Below, piece by piece: positions 9,084-23,897 of a DNA stretch of 64,000 nucleotides. This stretch comes from Massilia sp. H6 (lineage in GTDB: Bacteria > Pseudomonadota > Gammaproteobacteria > Burkholderiales > Burkholderiaceae_D). Each line of letters begins with the position of its first letter. Within the stretch, counting starts at the first letter, position 1. A program made the position numbers and the translations under genes. The notes beneath the pieces were generated by a model. It ran no database searches. It was not told where the DNA came from and saw nothing but the letters and a program-made list of their open reading frames with translations. The stretch covers positions 2,418,001 to 2,482,000 of the forward strand of contig NZ_CP103371.1 of NCBI RefSeq assembly GCF_024802625.1, read 5' to 3'.

Positions 9084-9112
9084 CTTGAGATTCACGCTGC
9101 GGATGCCCAAGT
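9084..9112 (+). promoter_or_regulatory. Heat-shock (sigma-32-like) promoter for lon
   Basis: CTTGAGA (9084-9090), a 14-base spacer and GCCCAAGT (9105-9112) resemble the sigma-32 consensus CTTGAAA / CCCCATNT. The predicted start lies about 20 bases before the lon ATG. lon is a classical heat-shock gene, which supports the assignment. The -10 box matches at about five of eight positions. Confidence 0.5.
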
Positions 9113-9140
9113 TCAGCAACACGCTTTTATAAGGTACGCC

Positions 9141-11549
<2,409 letters not shown>

Positions 11550-11570
11550 CCGAGGCAGGTGATCGGCCAG

Positions 11571-11598
11571 ACAGGCGCCTGCGGGCGCCTGTTTTTTT
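11571..11598 (+). terminator. Intrinsic terminator after lon
   Basis: A 9-bp stem ACAGGCGCC (11571-11579) / GGCGCCTGT (11584-11592) with a TGCG loop, followed by a run of T, 21 bases after the lon stop. Confidence 0.92.
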
Positions 11599-11690
11599 GC
11601 GGCAGCGCGCCCGATCGGTGCGCGCGGACCCTTACTGTGCACAAACAACACCGGCGGCGCCCCGGCAGGGCGGTCGGCAACGCATGTCAC

Positions 11691-11719
11691 TTGACATACG
11701 AATGTTGCCCTTGTTTAAT
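11691..11719 (+). promoter_or_regulatory. Strong sigma-70 promoter for the HU gene
   Basis: A perfect TTGACA (11691-11696), an optimal 17-base spacer and TTTAAT (11714-11719). The predicted start near 11726 leaves a leader of about 53 bases. The strength fits a highly expressed nucleoid protein. Confidence 0.75.
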
Positions 11720-11778
11720 ACGCGCTTGCACTTTTGCATGCAGACGCGCCAGCGTCGAACGAATCAACGAGGGTTAAA

Positions 11779-12051
11779 GTGAACAAGACAGAACTGATCG
11801 AAGAAATCGCGAAGTCCGCGGACATCACCAAGGCGTCGGCCACGCGCGCACTCGATGCGATGATCATCGCTGTGACGGAAAGCCTCAAGAAGAACGACAG
11901 CGTCACGCTGGTCGGCTTCGGCACCTTCACCGTGGGCGATCGCGCCGCACGTATCGGCCGCGATCCACGCACCAAGGAACCCATCAAGATCAAGGCTGCC
12001 AAGGTTCCAAAATTTAAGGCTGGTAAAGCTCTGAAAGATGCTGTAAACTAA
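11779..12051 (+). CDS. hupB: DNA-binding protein HU (beta-type)
   Basis: HU is an abundant nucleoid protein that bends DNA and compacts the chromosome. I chose the GTG at 11779 because it is preceded by GAGGG and gives the standard 90-residue protein starting [12 protein letters not shown]; the longer open frame from 11734 only adds leader sequence. The conserved [20 protein letters not shown] arm region with the DNA-intercalating RxxRxGRNP-type loop is present at about residues 46-65 (here GRDP), and the C-terminus is the usual Lys-rich helix. It is followed by two tRNA-Asp genes. Confidence 0.96.
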   Translation: MNKTELIEEIAKSADITKASATRALDAMIIAVTESLKKNDSVTLVGFGTFTVGDRAARIGRDPRTKEPIKIKAAKVPKFKAGKALKDAVN

Positions 12052-12117
12052 TGCCTTCTCTGCAGTGACATGCGGGGAGCACTGCCTGAAAAGGTAATGC
12101 GATGACGTGTTTTTGTT

Positions 12118-12194
12118 GGAGCGGTAGTTCAGTTGGTTAGAATACCGGCCTGTCACGCCGGGGGTCGCGGGTTCGAGTCCCGTCCGCTCCGCCA
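12118..12194 (+). tRNA. tRNA-Asp (anticodon GUC), copy 1
   Basis: 77 bases including encoded CCA. The acceptor GGAGCGG pairs with CCGCTCC, the anticodon loop CTGTCAC gives GUC, and the T-arm is CGGGTTCGAGTCCCG. It starts 66 bases after the HU stop codon. Confidence 0.98.
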
Positions 12195-12213
12195 ACATCC
12201 ACAACATTATTCT

Positions 12214-12290
12214 GGAGCGGTAGTTCAGTTGGTTAGAATACCGGCCTGTCACGCCGGGGGTCGCGGGTTCGAGTCCCGTCCGCTCCGCCA
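12214..12290 (+). tRNA. tRNA-Asp (anticodon GUC), copy 2
   Basis: Identical over all 77 bases to copy 1, separated from it by 19 bases, so it is a tandem duplicate transcribed with it. A strong terminator follows at 12338. Confidence 0.98.
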
Positions 12291-12337
12291 GAATTGAGTT
12301 AAGTCCGTCGCTTCTCTAGCGGCGGGATACAAGAAGG

Positions 12338-12364
12338 GGCGAACGCGAGTTCGCCTTTTTTTTT
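12338..12364 (+). terminator. Intrinsic terminator after the tRNA-Asp pair
   Basis: A 7-bp stem GGCGAAC (12338-12344) / GTTCGCC (12349-12355) with a GCGA tetraloop, followed by nine T. Confidence 0.93.
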
Positions 12365-12406
12365 AACATGTGCTGTTAAAGCATTATCAACCTTGAATGG
12401 CTGACC

Positions 12407-14329
12407 ATGTTTGAATTCGTTCGTAACAACAAGCGCGTGATGCAGGGTGTCCTGCTCGTGATTATCGTGCCGTCGTTTGTCTTAGTCGGTGTCGACAGCT
12501 ATCAGGACCGCGGCGACGCTGCCACGAGCGTCGCGACCGTTGCCGGCCAAAAGGTCACGCAGCAGGAATGGGAAGAAGCCCAGCGCCGCCAGATCGACCA
12601 GGCCCGCCGCATGATGGGCGCACAATTCGACCAGAAGATGTTCGAGAGCCCGGAAGCGAAGCAGGCAATCCTGAACAACCTGGTGGCCGAGCGCGCCGTT
12701 GCAGCCGAGATCGCGCGTAGCGATATCACCATCGGCGACGCTGCCCTGCAGAAGAACATCCTTGCCATCGAGGCCTTCCGCAAGCCCGACGGCAGCTTCG
12801 ACATGGAGCAGTACAAGGCCGCGCTGGCCGCGCAAGGCATGACGCCGGCGATGTTCGACCAGCGCCTGCGCCGCGACCTGGCAGTGCAGCAGGTCTCCAG
12901 TTCGATCGAGGCGAGCGCCTTTGCGCCACGCAGCGTCACGGCGCGCCTGTCCGACATCAACGACCAGGAACGCGAAGTCCAGGAACTGGTGTTCCCGGTT
13001 GCCGCCTACCTGCCGCAAGTGCAGGTAACCGATGCGATGGTCAAGGCGTATTACGACAAGAACGCGCAGCAGTTCACCACCCCCGAGCAGGTCAAGGCCG
13101 AATACGTCGTATTCGACGCCGACGTCGTGGCCAGCCAGGTCCAGGTCAGCGATGCCGAGGTGAGCGAGTACTACAACAAGAACCTCAAGAACTACACCAC
13201 GCCAGAGCAGCGTAGCGCCAGCCATATCCTGATCAACCTGGCGCGCGATGCCAAGCCGGCCGACGTGGCAGCAGCCAAGGCGAAAGCCGAAGCCGCACTG
13301 GCCGAGGTGCGCGCGAACCCGGCCAACTTCGCCGACATCGCCCGCGCGCAATCGCAAGATGCAGGTTCGGCCCAGGCCGGCGGCGACCTTGGCGTGGTCG
13401 AGAAGGGCACCTTCGTCAAGCCAGTGGAAGACGCCATCTTTGCCCTCAAAGAGGGCGAGACGAGCGCACTGGTGCAGTCCGAATTCGGCTACCACATCAT
13501 CAAGGTGACCGAAGTCAAGCCAGCCGAGCAAAAGCCGCTGGAAAGCGCCAAGGCCGACATCGCCGCCGATCTGAAGAAGCAGAAGATGTCGAAGAAGTAT
13601 TCGGAGCTTGCCGAGGTCTTCACCAATATGGTGTACGAGCAGTCGGACAGCCTCAAGCCGGTTGCCGACAAGCTGGGCCTGAAGATCGAGACCGTCGATG
13701 CGCTCACCCGTACCCCGAGCCCGCAGATGGCGCAGGCGCCGTTCAATCATCCGAAATTCCTGACCGCGATCTTCGGGGCCGATGCGGTCAAGAACAAGCG
13801 CAACACCGATGCCATCGAAGTGGCGCCGAGCGTGCTCATTGCCGGACGTGTGGCCGAGTTCAAGCCGGCCACCAAGCGTCCGCTGGCTGAAGTCGAGGCC
13901 GCCATCCGCCAGCGCGTGACGCTCGAAGAAGCGGCCCGCCTGGCGCGCCAGGCCGGCGAGGCCAAGCTGGCTGCCGCCAGGACCTCGGGCGATGTCAGCG
14001 GCTTTGGCGAAGCCAAGGTGGTCTCGCGCACCAAGGAACCAGGCATCAACACCACCGCGGCGATCGCCGTGCTCAAGGCGGACGTCTCGAAGCTGCCGGC
14101 CTACGTGGGTGTGGAGCTGCCGGGCCAGGGTTATGGCGTCTACCGCATCGGCAAGGTCTCGCAGGCGGCCCAGCCAGACGCTGCGCGCCGTCAGCAAGAA
14201 GCGCAGCAGATCTCGACCCTGGTGGGCCAGGCCGAGATGTTCAACTATGTCGAAGCACTCAAGAGCAAGGCCAAGGCCAAGATCAATGTGCAGCCGTCGC
14301 AGCTGGGCGTGACGAGCGACGCCCAGTAA
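12407..14329 (+). CDS. ppiD: Periplasmic folding chaperone PpiD (SurA-N / parvulin domains)
   Basis: PpiD is an inner-membrane-anchored periplasmic chaperone located near the Sec translocon. It has a short cytoplasmic start, one membrane helix (about residues 13-30, GVLLVIIVPSFVLVGV), a SurA-like N-terminal domain, one PpiC/parvulin domain at about 268-370 (ASHILINL through FGYHIIKV), and a long C-terminal chaperone region. The length of 640 residues is usual (623 in E. coli). It follows lon-HU-tRNA-Asp as in other Burkholderiales. It is one of three parvulin-type proteins in this window. Confidence 0.94.
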   Translation: MFEFVRNNKRVMQGVLLVIIVPSFVLVGVDSYQDRGDAATSVATVAGQKVTQQEWEEAQRRQIDQARRMMGAQFDQKMFESPEAKQAILNNLVAERAVAAEIARSDITIGDAALQKNILAIEAFRKPDGSFDMEQYKAALAAQGMTPAMFDQRLRRDLAVQQVSSSIEASAFAPRSVTARLSDINDQEREVQELVFPVAAYLPQVQVTDAMVKAYYDKNAQQFTTPEQVKAEYVVFDADVVASQVQVSDAEVSEYYNKNLKNYTTPEQRSASHILINLARDAKPADVAAAKAKAEAALAEVRANPANFADIARAQSQDAGSAQAGGDLGVVEKGTFVKPVEDAIFALKEGETSALVQSEFGYHIIKVTEVKPAEQKPLESAKADIAADLKKQKMSKKYSELAEVFTNMVYEQSDSLKPVADKLGLKIETVDALTRTPSPQMAQAPFNHPKFLTAIFGADAVKNKRNTDAIEVAPSVLIAGRVAEFKPATKRPLAEVEAAIRQRVTLEEAARLARQAGEAKLAAARTSGDVSGFGEAKVVSRTKEPGINTTAAIAVLKADVSKLPAYVGVELPGQGYGVYRIGKVSQAAQPDAARRQQEAQQISTLVGQAEMFNYVEALKSKAKAKINVQPSQLGVTSDAQ

Positions 14330-14340
14330 TCGGGGGTGTT

Positions 14341-14376
14341 AAAAAAGCCCGGCTGCGCTTGCAGCCGGGCTTTTTT
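14341..14376. terminator. Bidirectional terminator between ppiD and mnmH
   Basis: A perfect 16-bp stem (14341-14356 with 14361-14376) with a GCTT loop, A-run on one side and T-run on the other, so it can stop transcription in both directions. It lies between the convergent genes ppiD and mnmH. Confidence 0.95.
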
Positions 14377-14422
14377 GCATTCTACGTCCATTCACGCTCG
14401 GGGCAAGTCTCTTGCCCGCCGT

Positions 14423-15496
14423 TCAACAAGCTACCCGTTCGCCAGCCGCATGCAAGCGCCGCGCCAAGGCCACGAAATCGTCTTGCGCGATACCGTGTAG
14501 CTCCACCACCTCGCCCTGCGCCACCTGCACGAAATTGCGGTCGATCGAGCGCAGATAGGCTGGATCGTAATGCTGCTCCAGCAGTTCGGCCACCAGCTCG
14601 GGCATGGCGCCGCCCTTGGCCATGGCATGCCAGGCGTCGATCCTGGCGCGGCCGTGCAGCTGCACCAGGTGATCGAGCTGGGTGTTGAGCGCGTCAGGGT
14701 CGACGCAGAAGTGATCGTAGTCTTCCATCAGCAGGCGTACCCGGTTCTCGCGCGAGAGCGCCAGCGAGATGCACGTCGAGGCGCGCATGCGCTGCATCAC
14801 GGCGTCCGGTACCCGCAGGTTGCCGACCTTCTTGCTCTCCGATTCCACGAACACCGGCTTGGAGGGGTCGAAACGGCGGAGCTTGTCCCAGATCAGGCTC
14901 TCGAACATTTTCTGGGACGGCTGGGGCTCGTTCGGCAGGTGGCCCAGCACCGAGCCGCGGTGGGCGGCCAGGCGTTCCAGGTCGAGCACCTGGGCGCCAA
15001 TGCCTTCGAGTGTCTCGAGCAGGCGGCTCTTGCCGCTGCCGGTGGTGCCGCACACGACCCGGAAATTCAGCGCAGGCGGGGTTTCCAGGCTGCTTGCAAC
15101 GTGCGCGCGATAGGCCTTGTAGCCGCCATCGAGCTGGATGGCCGGCCAGCCGATCCGGGCCAGGACATGTGCCATTGCGCCGCTGCGGTTGCCACCGCGC
15201 CAGCAATACACCAGCGGCTTCCAGCCCTTGGGTTTGTCGCCCCATAAGGTCTCGACATGGCGCGCCACATTCGCGGCCACCAGCGGTGCGCCGACCTTCT
15301 TGGCGTCGAAGGCGCCTACCTGCTTGTACAAGGTACCGACGCGAATGCGCTGCTCGTCGTCAAGCACCGGCGCATTGATCGCGCCCGGGATGCGATCCAG
15401 GGCGAACTCCGACTCGCTGCGCACGTCGATGATGGCATCGAAGGTGTCGAGTGCGGGAAGGATGTCGGCAAAACTCAGAACGGCAGGGTATTTCAT
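14423..15496 (-). CDS. mnmH: tRNA 2-selenouridine synthase (MnmH/SelU/YbbB)
   Basis: MnmH replaces sulfur with selenium at the wobble 2-thiouridine of some tRNAs, going through a geranylated intermediate. The N-terminal rhodanese domain holds the catalytic Cys in VYCWRGGNRSGAMA (about residues 91-105). The C-terminal P-loop domain has GTTGSGKSRLLE (about 149-160). The 357-residue length is typical. Its ATG overlaps the tesA stop by 4 bases, so the two minus-strand genes form an operon. Selenophosphate synthetase (selD), needed to supply selenium, is not in this window. Confidence 0.95.
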   Translation of the reverse strand: MKYPAVLSFADILPALDTFDAIIDVRSESEFALDRIPGAINAPVLDDEQRIRVGTLYKQVGAFDAKKVGAPLVAANVARHVETLWGDKPKGWKPLVYCWRGGNRSGAMAHVLARIGWPAIQLDGGYKAYRAHVASSLETPPALNFRVVCGTTGSGKSRLLETLEGIGAQVLDLERLAAHRGSVLGHLPNEPQPSQKMFESLIWDKLRRFDPSKPVFVESESKKVGNLRVPDAVMQRMRASTCISLALSRENRVRLLMEDYDHFCVDPDALNTQLDHLVQLHGRARIDAWHAMAKGGAMPELVAELLEQHYDPAYLRSIDRNFVQVAQGEVVELHGIAQDDFVALARRLHAAGERVAC

Positions 15497-16122
15497 TGTT
15501 TCTTCACGAGGGTGGCGAACTGTGGCCAGATGTTATTCAGGATAATCGGGTGCGCGGCAGCCAGCGGGTGCAGGCGGTCTTGCTGGAACAGGGCCGGCTT
15601 GTCGGCCACGCCTTCGAGCATGAAGGGCACCAGCGGCGAACGGGTGTCGCGCGCGACCCGTTTGAACATGTTGAAGAAGCTTTCGGTGTAGGCGCGGCCA
15701 TAGTTGGGCGGCATGCGCATCCCCACCAGCACCACCCGGGCCTGGTTCTTGTGGGCCATGCCGATCATTGCGCGCAGGTTGCTCTCGGCCGAGGCCACCG
15801 GCAGACCGCGCAAGCCGTCGTTAGCGCCCAGTTCAATCACCACTACCTCTGGCTTGTGCTGCTGGAGCAGGGCGGGCAGGCGGGTGCGTCCGCCGATCGT
15901 GGTTTCGCCGCTGATGCTGGCGTTGACGACGTTGGCCTGGATTTTCTCGGCTTTGAGTTTTTGTTCGAGCAGGGCCACCCAGCCGGTGCCGCGCGCGATG
16001 CCGTATTCGGCCGACAGGCTGTCGCCCACCACCAGTACGGTTTTTGGTGCAGAATAGGCGCTCGCCGACGCTGCCAGCGTCAGGATTGCAACAAACATCA
16101 ATTTTTTAAGAACAGCTAGCAT
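15493..16122 (-). CDS. tesA: Secreted SGNH arylesterase / thioesterase (TesA-like)
   Basis: An SGNH-fold hydrolase exported to the periplasm. A signal peptide of about 25 residues (MLAVLKKLMFVAIL... ending near SAYSA) is followed by the nucleophile motif GDSLSAEYG, the block III GANDGLRG and the catalytic DRLHPLAAAH near the C-terminus. The length of 209 residues matches E. coli TesA. The start at 16122 overlaps the divergent ABC ATPase start: both ATGs lie in one CATG. A second ATG at 16098 would also give a signal peptide. The same tesA/ybbA divergent pair exists in E. coli. Confidence 0.93.
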   Translation of the reverse strand: MLAVLKKLMFVAILTLAASASAYSAPKTVLVVGDSLSAEYGIARGTGWVALLEQKLKAEKIQANVVNASISGETTIGGRTRLPALLQQHKPEVVVIELGANDGLRGLPVASAESNLRAMIGMAHKNQARVVLVGMRMPPNYGRAYTESFFNMFKRVARDTRSPLVPFMLEGVADKPALFQQDRLHPLAAAHPIILNNIWPQFATLVKKQ

Positions 16123-16861
16123 GCGTGATAATCCCGAGGTTTCCCAGATTGGTGCGACGACTGCGGGCGCCAGTGCCGATAACAACACGGCTGGACGGCC
16201 GCCCGCGATCGCAGTGCGTGGATTGTCCAAGCGGGTGGCGGACGCCAGCGGCGAACTCACCATCCTGCAAGACATCGATTTTACCGTGCAACCGGCCGAG
16301 ACGCTTGCCCTTGTCGGCGCTTCCGGGTCCGGCAAGTCGACCCTGCTCGGCCTGCTGGCCGGCCTGGACACACCATCCGACGGCAGCGTACTGCTCGATG
16401 GCACCGATATCTTCGCCCTCGACGAAGATGGGCGGGCCGCCCTGCGCAAGGCCAAGCTCGGCTTCGTGTTCCAGTCCTTCCAGCTGCTGGCGCACCTGAG
16501 TGCACTGGAAAACGTGATGCTGCCGCTGGAATTGCGGGGCGATACCGATGCCCGTGCCAGGGCCGAGGCCATGCTGGGCCGCGTCGGTTTGTCCAGTCGT
16601 CTCAGGCATTATCCCAAATACCTGTCCGGAGGCGAGCAGCAGCGCGTAGCCTTGGCGCGCGCCTTCGTCACCCAGCCGCCACTGCTGTTCGCGGACGAAC
16701 CGACTGGCAGCCTGGACGCCGCCACGGGCGAATCGATCATCCAGCTGATGTTCGAGCTTAACCGCGAGCGTGGCTCGACGCTGGTGTTGGTCACACACGA
16801 CCCGGCCATGGCGGCGCGCTGCGGCCGCACCATCACCATCGCCGCAGGCCGCCTGGTCTAA
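16121..16861 (+). CDS. ABC transporter ATP-binding protein (YbbA/LolD type), no permease partner
   Basis: An ABC ATPase of the MacB/LolD family. Visible: Walker A GASGSGKST (about residues 67-75), Q-loop FVFQSFQLL, signature LSGGEQQRVALARA, Walker B LLFADEPTGSLD and the H-loop VTHD. The N-terminus carries about 28 extra low-complexity residues before the domain begins. In E. coli ybbA is followed by the permease ybbP; here the next gene is convergent on the other strand 7 bases away, so no permease is encoded beside it. It may energise a permease located elsewhere. No clear ribosome-binding site precedes the ATG at 16121. Confidence 0.88.
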   Translation: MRDNPEVSQIGATTAGASADNNTAGRPPAIAVRGLSKRVADASGELTILQDIDFTVQPAETLALVGASGSGKSTLLGLLAGLDTPSDGSVLLDGTDIFALDEDGRAALRKAKLGFVFQSFQLLAHLSALENVMLPLELRGDTDARARAEAMLGRVGLSSRLRHYPKYLSGGEQQRVALARAFVTQPPLLFADEPTGSLDAATGESIIQLMFELNRERGSTLVLVTHDPAMAARCGRTITIAAGRLV

Positions 16862-16868
16862 ACCGTCT

Positions 16869-18371
16869 TTATCTGGCGTCGGCGGCCTGCGCCACCAGCA
16901 TATTGAGCACTGCCCGCGCCGCTGGCGGCAGTTCGCCGGCGGTCAAGCCGATTGGGCCGGCACCGTTGGCCACCAGCAGGTCTGCCGCGGCGCCATGAAT
17001 CCATGCGGCGCCGTTGGCCGCCTCCCACGCCGGCCAGCCCTGCGCCAGCAATGCCCCGCAGATTCCCGCCAGCACGTCGCCGCTGCCGGCCGTGGCCAGC
17101 CCCGCATTGCCGGTCGGGTTGATCACCAGCTCGCCATCGGGCTGCGCCAGCACCGAGCCCGATCCTTTCAGGAGAATGGTCGCCCCGGTGCGCCGCGCCA
17201 TCTCGCGCGCTGCCCCCAGGCGATCGGCCTGGACCGCGACGGCGTCCAGGCCGAGCAGGCGCGCGCCTTCCAGCGGATGTGGCGTGAGCACGGTGGGCGC
17301 CTTGCGCGCCGCCAGCCGCGCCAGCAGCTCGACACTGGCGCCGATCAGGGTGATGGCATCGGCGTCGATGACCAGCGCACTATCGCTCTCCAGGGCCCTG
17401 GCCAGCATGCGCATCGCGCCGGCCGAGCCGCCCATGCCGGGACCGATGACCAGGGTGCGCTGGTCCATGTCGACGTCGTCGGCCGGACGAAACATGATTT
17501 CGGGTTGTACGCTGTCGTAGCCGGGTCCGGGGTCGAGCATTGCCACGACAACCCGGCCGGCGCCGGCGAATAATGCACCGCGCGCCGCCAGCACGGGCGC
17601 CCCGGCCATGCCCTGGGCGCCGCCGACGATGACCACGTCGCCAAAGCTCCCCTTGTGGGTGTTCTGGCGGCGCGGCGCCAGCCGGTGGGCAAAGACGGCG
17701 TCGGTGCCAAGCCGCGCCTGCGACGCCGGCACATGCGCGGGACCCACGCCGAGCATGTCCACGTGTACCAGGCCGGCATGGTCGCGGCCGTCGGCCGTGT
17801 GCAGGCCGGGCTTGTCGCCCAGAAAGGTGATGGTGTGGGTGGCGCGCACCGCGACCCCGTCCGGCCCGACGACGGCGCCGGTATCGGCATCGAGCCCGCT
17901 CGGCACGTCCAGCGCCAGGACAGGGCAGCGCAGCTTCGCCAGCGCGGCGATGATTTCGCGGTATTCGTCGTCAATGGGGCGGCTCAAGCCAATGCCGAAC
18001 AAGCCGTCCACGACCAGGCCCCAGTCGCCGTCGGGCGGCAGCATGTCGATGAAACCGACGCTGCCGGCCCGGGCCCGCTCGTGGGCGCTGGCGGTCTCGT
18101 TCGAGGCATCGCGCTGTCCGGGCAGGTGCAGCACCAGCGCATCGACGCCGTCGTCGGCGAGCTTGGCCGCCATCTCGAGCGCATCGCCGCCGTTGTTGCC
18201 GGGGCCGGCCAACACCAGGACCGGCTTGTCGCGCCGCTGGCCCAGCAGTTCCATGGCGAATGCCGCGGCAGCGGCGCCGGCGCGCTGCATCAAGGTTCCG
18301 GGTGCCAGCTCGGCATAGGCCGACGCTTCGATGGCGCACAGTTGCGCGACGGTATAAAGATGATTGTCCAT
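16869..18371 (-). CDS. nnr: Bifunctional NAD(P)H-hydrate epimerase / dehydratase
   Basis: This enzyme repairs hydrated NAD(P)H: the N-terminal YjeF_N domain epimerises it and the C-terminal carbohydrate-kinase-like domain dehydrates it using ADP or ATP. Markers are [14 protein letters not shown] (about residues 55-68) and [13 protein letters not shown] for the epimerase, and GPGMGG and [16 protein letters not shown] for the dehydratase. I start at the ATG at 18371 ([11 protein letters not shown]), giving 500 residues; the frame is open 21 codons further up, but that part is not protein-like. It ends 7 bases from the convergent ABC ATPase gene, with no terminator visible. Confidence 0.95.
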   Translation of the reverse strand: MDNHLYTVAQLCAIEASAYAELAPGTLMQRAGAAAAAFAMELLGQRRDKPVLVLAGPGNNGGDALEMAAKLADDGVDALVLHLPGQRDASNETASAHERARAGSVGFIDMLPPDGDWGLVVDGLFGIGLSRPIDDEYREIIAALAKLRCPVLALDVPSGLDADTGAVVGPDGVAVRATHTITFLGDKPGLHTADGRDHAGLVHVDMLGVGPAHVPASQARLGTDAVFAHRLAPRRQNTHKGSFGDVVIVGGAQGMAGAPVLAARGALFAGAGRVVVAMLDPGPGYDSVQPEIMFRPADDVDMDQRTLVIGPGMGGSAGAMRMLARALESDSALVIDADAITLIGASVELLARLAARKAPTVLTPHPLEGARLLGLDAVAVQADRLGAAREMARRTGATILLKGSGSVLAQPDGELVINPTGNAGLATAGSGDVLAGICGALLAQGWPAWEAANGAAWIHGAAADLLVANGAGPIGLTAGELPPAARAVLNMLVAQAADAR

Positions 18372-18456
18372 GCGCCCGATTGTGCTGCATTTTCGCCAAC
18401 GTGGTCGCGCGCGCGCCTTACAATACCGGGTCAACAGCTTCGGCAGGAGTACTTAC

Positions 18457-22056
<3,600 letters not shown>

Positions 22057-22106
22057 CCCGGGCATGTGAGTGCGGGCTGGGCGCTGGGCCAAGCTGCCAC
22101 CTGCGC

Positions 22107-23720
22107 TTACGATCTCTTGAGCAGCATGGTTTGCGTTGGAAAGGCAATGTCCGCTCCCGCGGCAGCGATCGTTTCCATGATTTTCAGCAGAATAGCTTCA
22201 CGCAAGATCAGGAAAGCCGGATAGTCGATCGTGAGCACATAGGCGAATATTTCGATGTTGAGCGCACTTTGTCCCAGGCCGATAAACTGCACGCGGGCGT
22301 CCTCGTCTATATAGACATCGTCCGCCAACAAGGTCCGCAGGGCGTCCAGCACCGTGGTCATTTGCGCCGCCGAGGTGTCGTAGGTCAGTCCGATGATCGG
22401 ATTGAACAAGAAACGGTCGCGCCGCGAATAATTCTCGATTTGCTGCGAAGAGAAATAGCCGTTTGGAATAGTCACCACGGTACGCTCGTTTGTGCGCAGG
22501 CGTGTCGAGCGCATGCCGATATCCTCCACGGTTCCGGTGACGTCGCCCACCTTGCAGTAATCGCCGACCCGCACTGGCTGGTCGAGGATGACGGTCAAGC
22601 TGCCGACCAGGTTTTCAATCGTCTTCTGGGCGCCCAGGGCAATGGCCAGGCCGCCCAATCCCAAGGCTGCGATGCCGGTTGTAACGTTGATGTTCATCGT
22701 GTCGAGCACGGCGACAAAGGCCGCTATCACCAGTACGCTCTTCGCGGCGCGGCGCACGAAGGTCAATGCCGACATTGCCTGGCGCCGGTCGGTACGGGCC
22801 ATCCTGATCGACCACAGGTCTGCCACCATATCGATCAGGCGCCACAACAGCCACACAAAAGCGATCCAGGCAACAATCGTCGCATAGCGCGCCAGCACCT
22901 GGCGGGCGACGATCGCCACCTGAAGATGCTGGGTCGCAAAGAAGAACAGGATCGCCGCAAGATACAGTCCGAGCGGTGGAAACGACGCCTCGGCAAACTG
23001 ATAGCCGCGATGGGTAGCCGGGTGGGTAACTACCGCATGCGCTATTTTTAGCAAGATCGCAAAGGCAAGCCGGATCGCCAGGAAGGCGATCACCGCAACG
23101 ATCACCAGGATGAGCCAGTCGGCCATCGGCGCTCCCGCAACGCTGATGCCGGACAGCGCTTCGGGCACCATGTTTTCCTGGGGCGCGACGACCGCTTCCT
23201 GTTTTTTCTTGGCCAGCGCCTTGAGGCTTTCGGTGGCGATCACCCAATATGGTGCGCCGTCGGCAGGTGCCAGACGCCGCGCTATCAAGGGAAGCTCTTC
23301 TGTCTGCGTACGCAAACTTCCTATCCGCTCTTGATCGATGGGAAGCCCATCGTTCGTCTCTCCTTCGGACTCGCTGGACAGGCTCGGAAACGGCACCAGC
23401 GTACCGCCGCTGTCGAGCCGGCGCTGCAGTTCCTGCGCAAGCTCGGCCATTCGTTCTGGTGCGGAAGCCCGTTCTCCGGCCGGCGGCTCAAGATAGTGAG
23501 CAGCTCTGCGATAGTCGCCGCTGGCAAAGGCGCGTACCAGGCCTGTTGCCAGGCCGCGCGGGGTTTCGCGCCCGTAAGGATCTTCGGCGGCGGGCGCGCT
23601 GGCGGCATTGTCCGCTCCCTGCGTGACAGACTGACCCCTCGCCCCGGAACAGAACAGCAAGGCCAAGAGTAAAAAGGCAACGAGCAAGGCGCTGCGCCAT
23701 TGCTTCTCGGGTTGAATCAT
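22107..23720 (-). CDS. Mechanosensitive ion channel, MscS family, with periplasmic N-terminal domain
   Basis: A channel protein of 537 residues. It begins with a signal-like helix (residues 12-30) and an extracytoplasmic region of about 170 residues, then has helices from about 205 onward. The MscS core pore helix and beta domain are clear: TGIAALGLGGLAIALGAQ followed by IENLVGSL, then DQPVRVGDYCKVGDVTGTVEDIG and VTIPNG. MscS proteins open under membrane tension to release solutes. The long N-terminal extension resembles plant-like/YbdG-type family members rather than the 286-residue E. coli MscS. It is convergent with the oxoprolinase gene and has no operon partner. Confidence 0.9.
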   Translation of the reverse strand: MIQPEKQWRSALLVAFLLLALLFCSGARGQSVTQGADNAASAPAAEDPYGRETPRGLATGLVRAFASGDYRRAAHYLEPPAGERASAPERMAELAQELQRRLDSGGTLVPFPSLSSESEGETNDGLPIDQERIGSLRTQTEELPLIARRLAPADGAPYWVIATESLKALAKKKQEAVVAPQENMVPEALSGISVAGAPMADWLILVIVAVIAFLAIRLAFAILLKIAHAVVTHPATHRGYQFAEASFPPLGLYLAAILFFFATQHLQVAIVARQVLARYATIVAWIAFVWLLWRLIDMVADLWSIRMARTDRRQAMSALTFVRRAAKSVLVIAAFVAVLDTMNINVTTGIAALGLGGLAIALGAQKTIENLVGSLTVILDQPVRVGDYCKVGDVTGTVEDIGMRSTRLRTNERTVVTIPNGYFSSQQIENYSRRDRFLFNPIIGLTYDTSAAQMTTVLDALRTLLADDVYIDEDARVQFIGLGQSALNIEIFAYVLTIDYPAFLILREAILLKIMETIAAAGADIAFPTQTMLLKRS

Positions 23721-23897
23721 GGTGCGAGCCTAATGAAAATAAAACGATGATGAAAGCGGGGCGCACGGCGTGCTGGCGCCTTCAAGAACAATGGAGCTCC
23801 GTATGGTGCCACCCGTGCAAACCCGCCTCGACAGTTTAACCGGGGTGGCATGGTCTATCCAATGCTGGCTGGCCGGCAATGTACGTGAAGGCAACCG

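Noticed and set aside
12062-12085. GCAGTG/CACTGC hairpin after the HU gene as a terminator
   Set aside because: No T-run follows and the tRNA-Asp genes begin shortly after, so termination here is not supported.
15493-16572. Long N-terminal extension of tesA to 16572
   Set aside because: It runs antisense through the ABC ATPase gene; the signal peptide clearly begins at 16122 (or 16098).
18372-18456. Search for a bidirectional operator between nnr and the oxoprolinase gene
   Set aside because: Only a ribosome-binding site (AGGAG) is visible; no palindrome or promoter pair stands out in the 85 bases.
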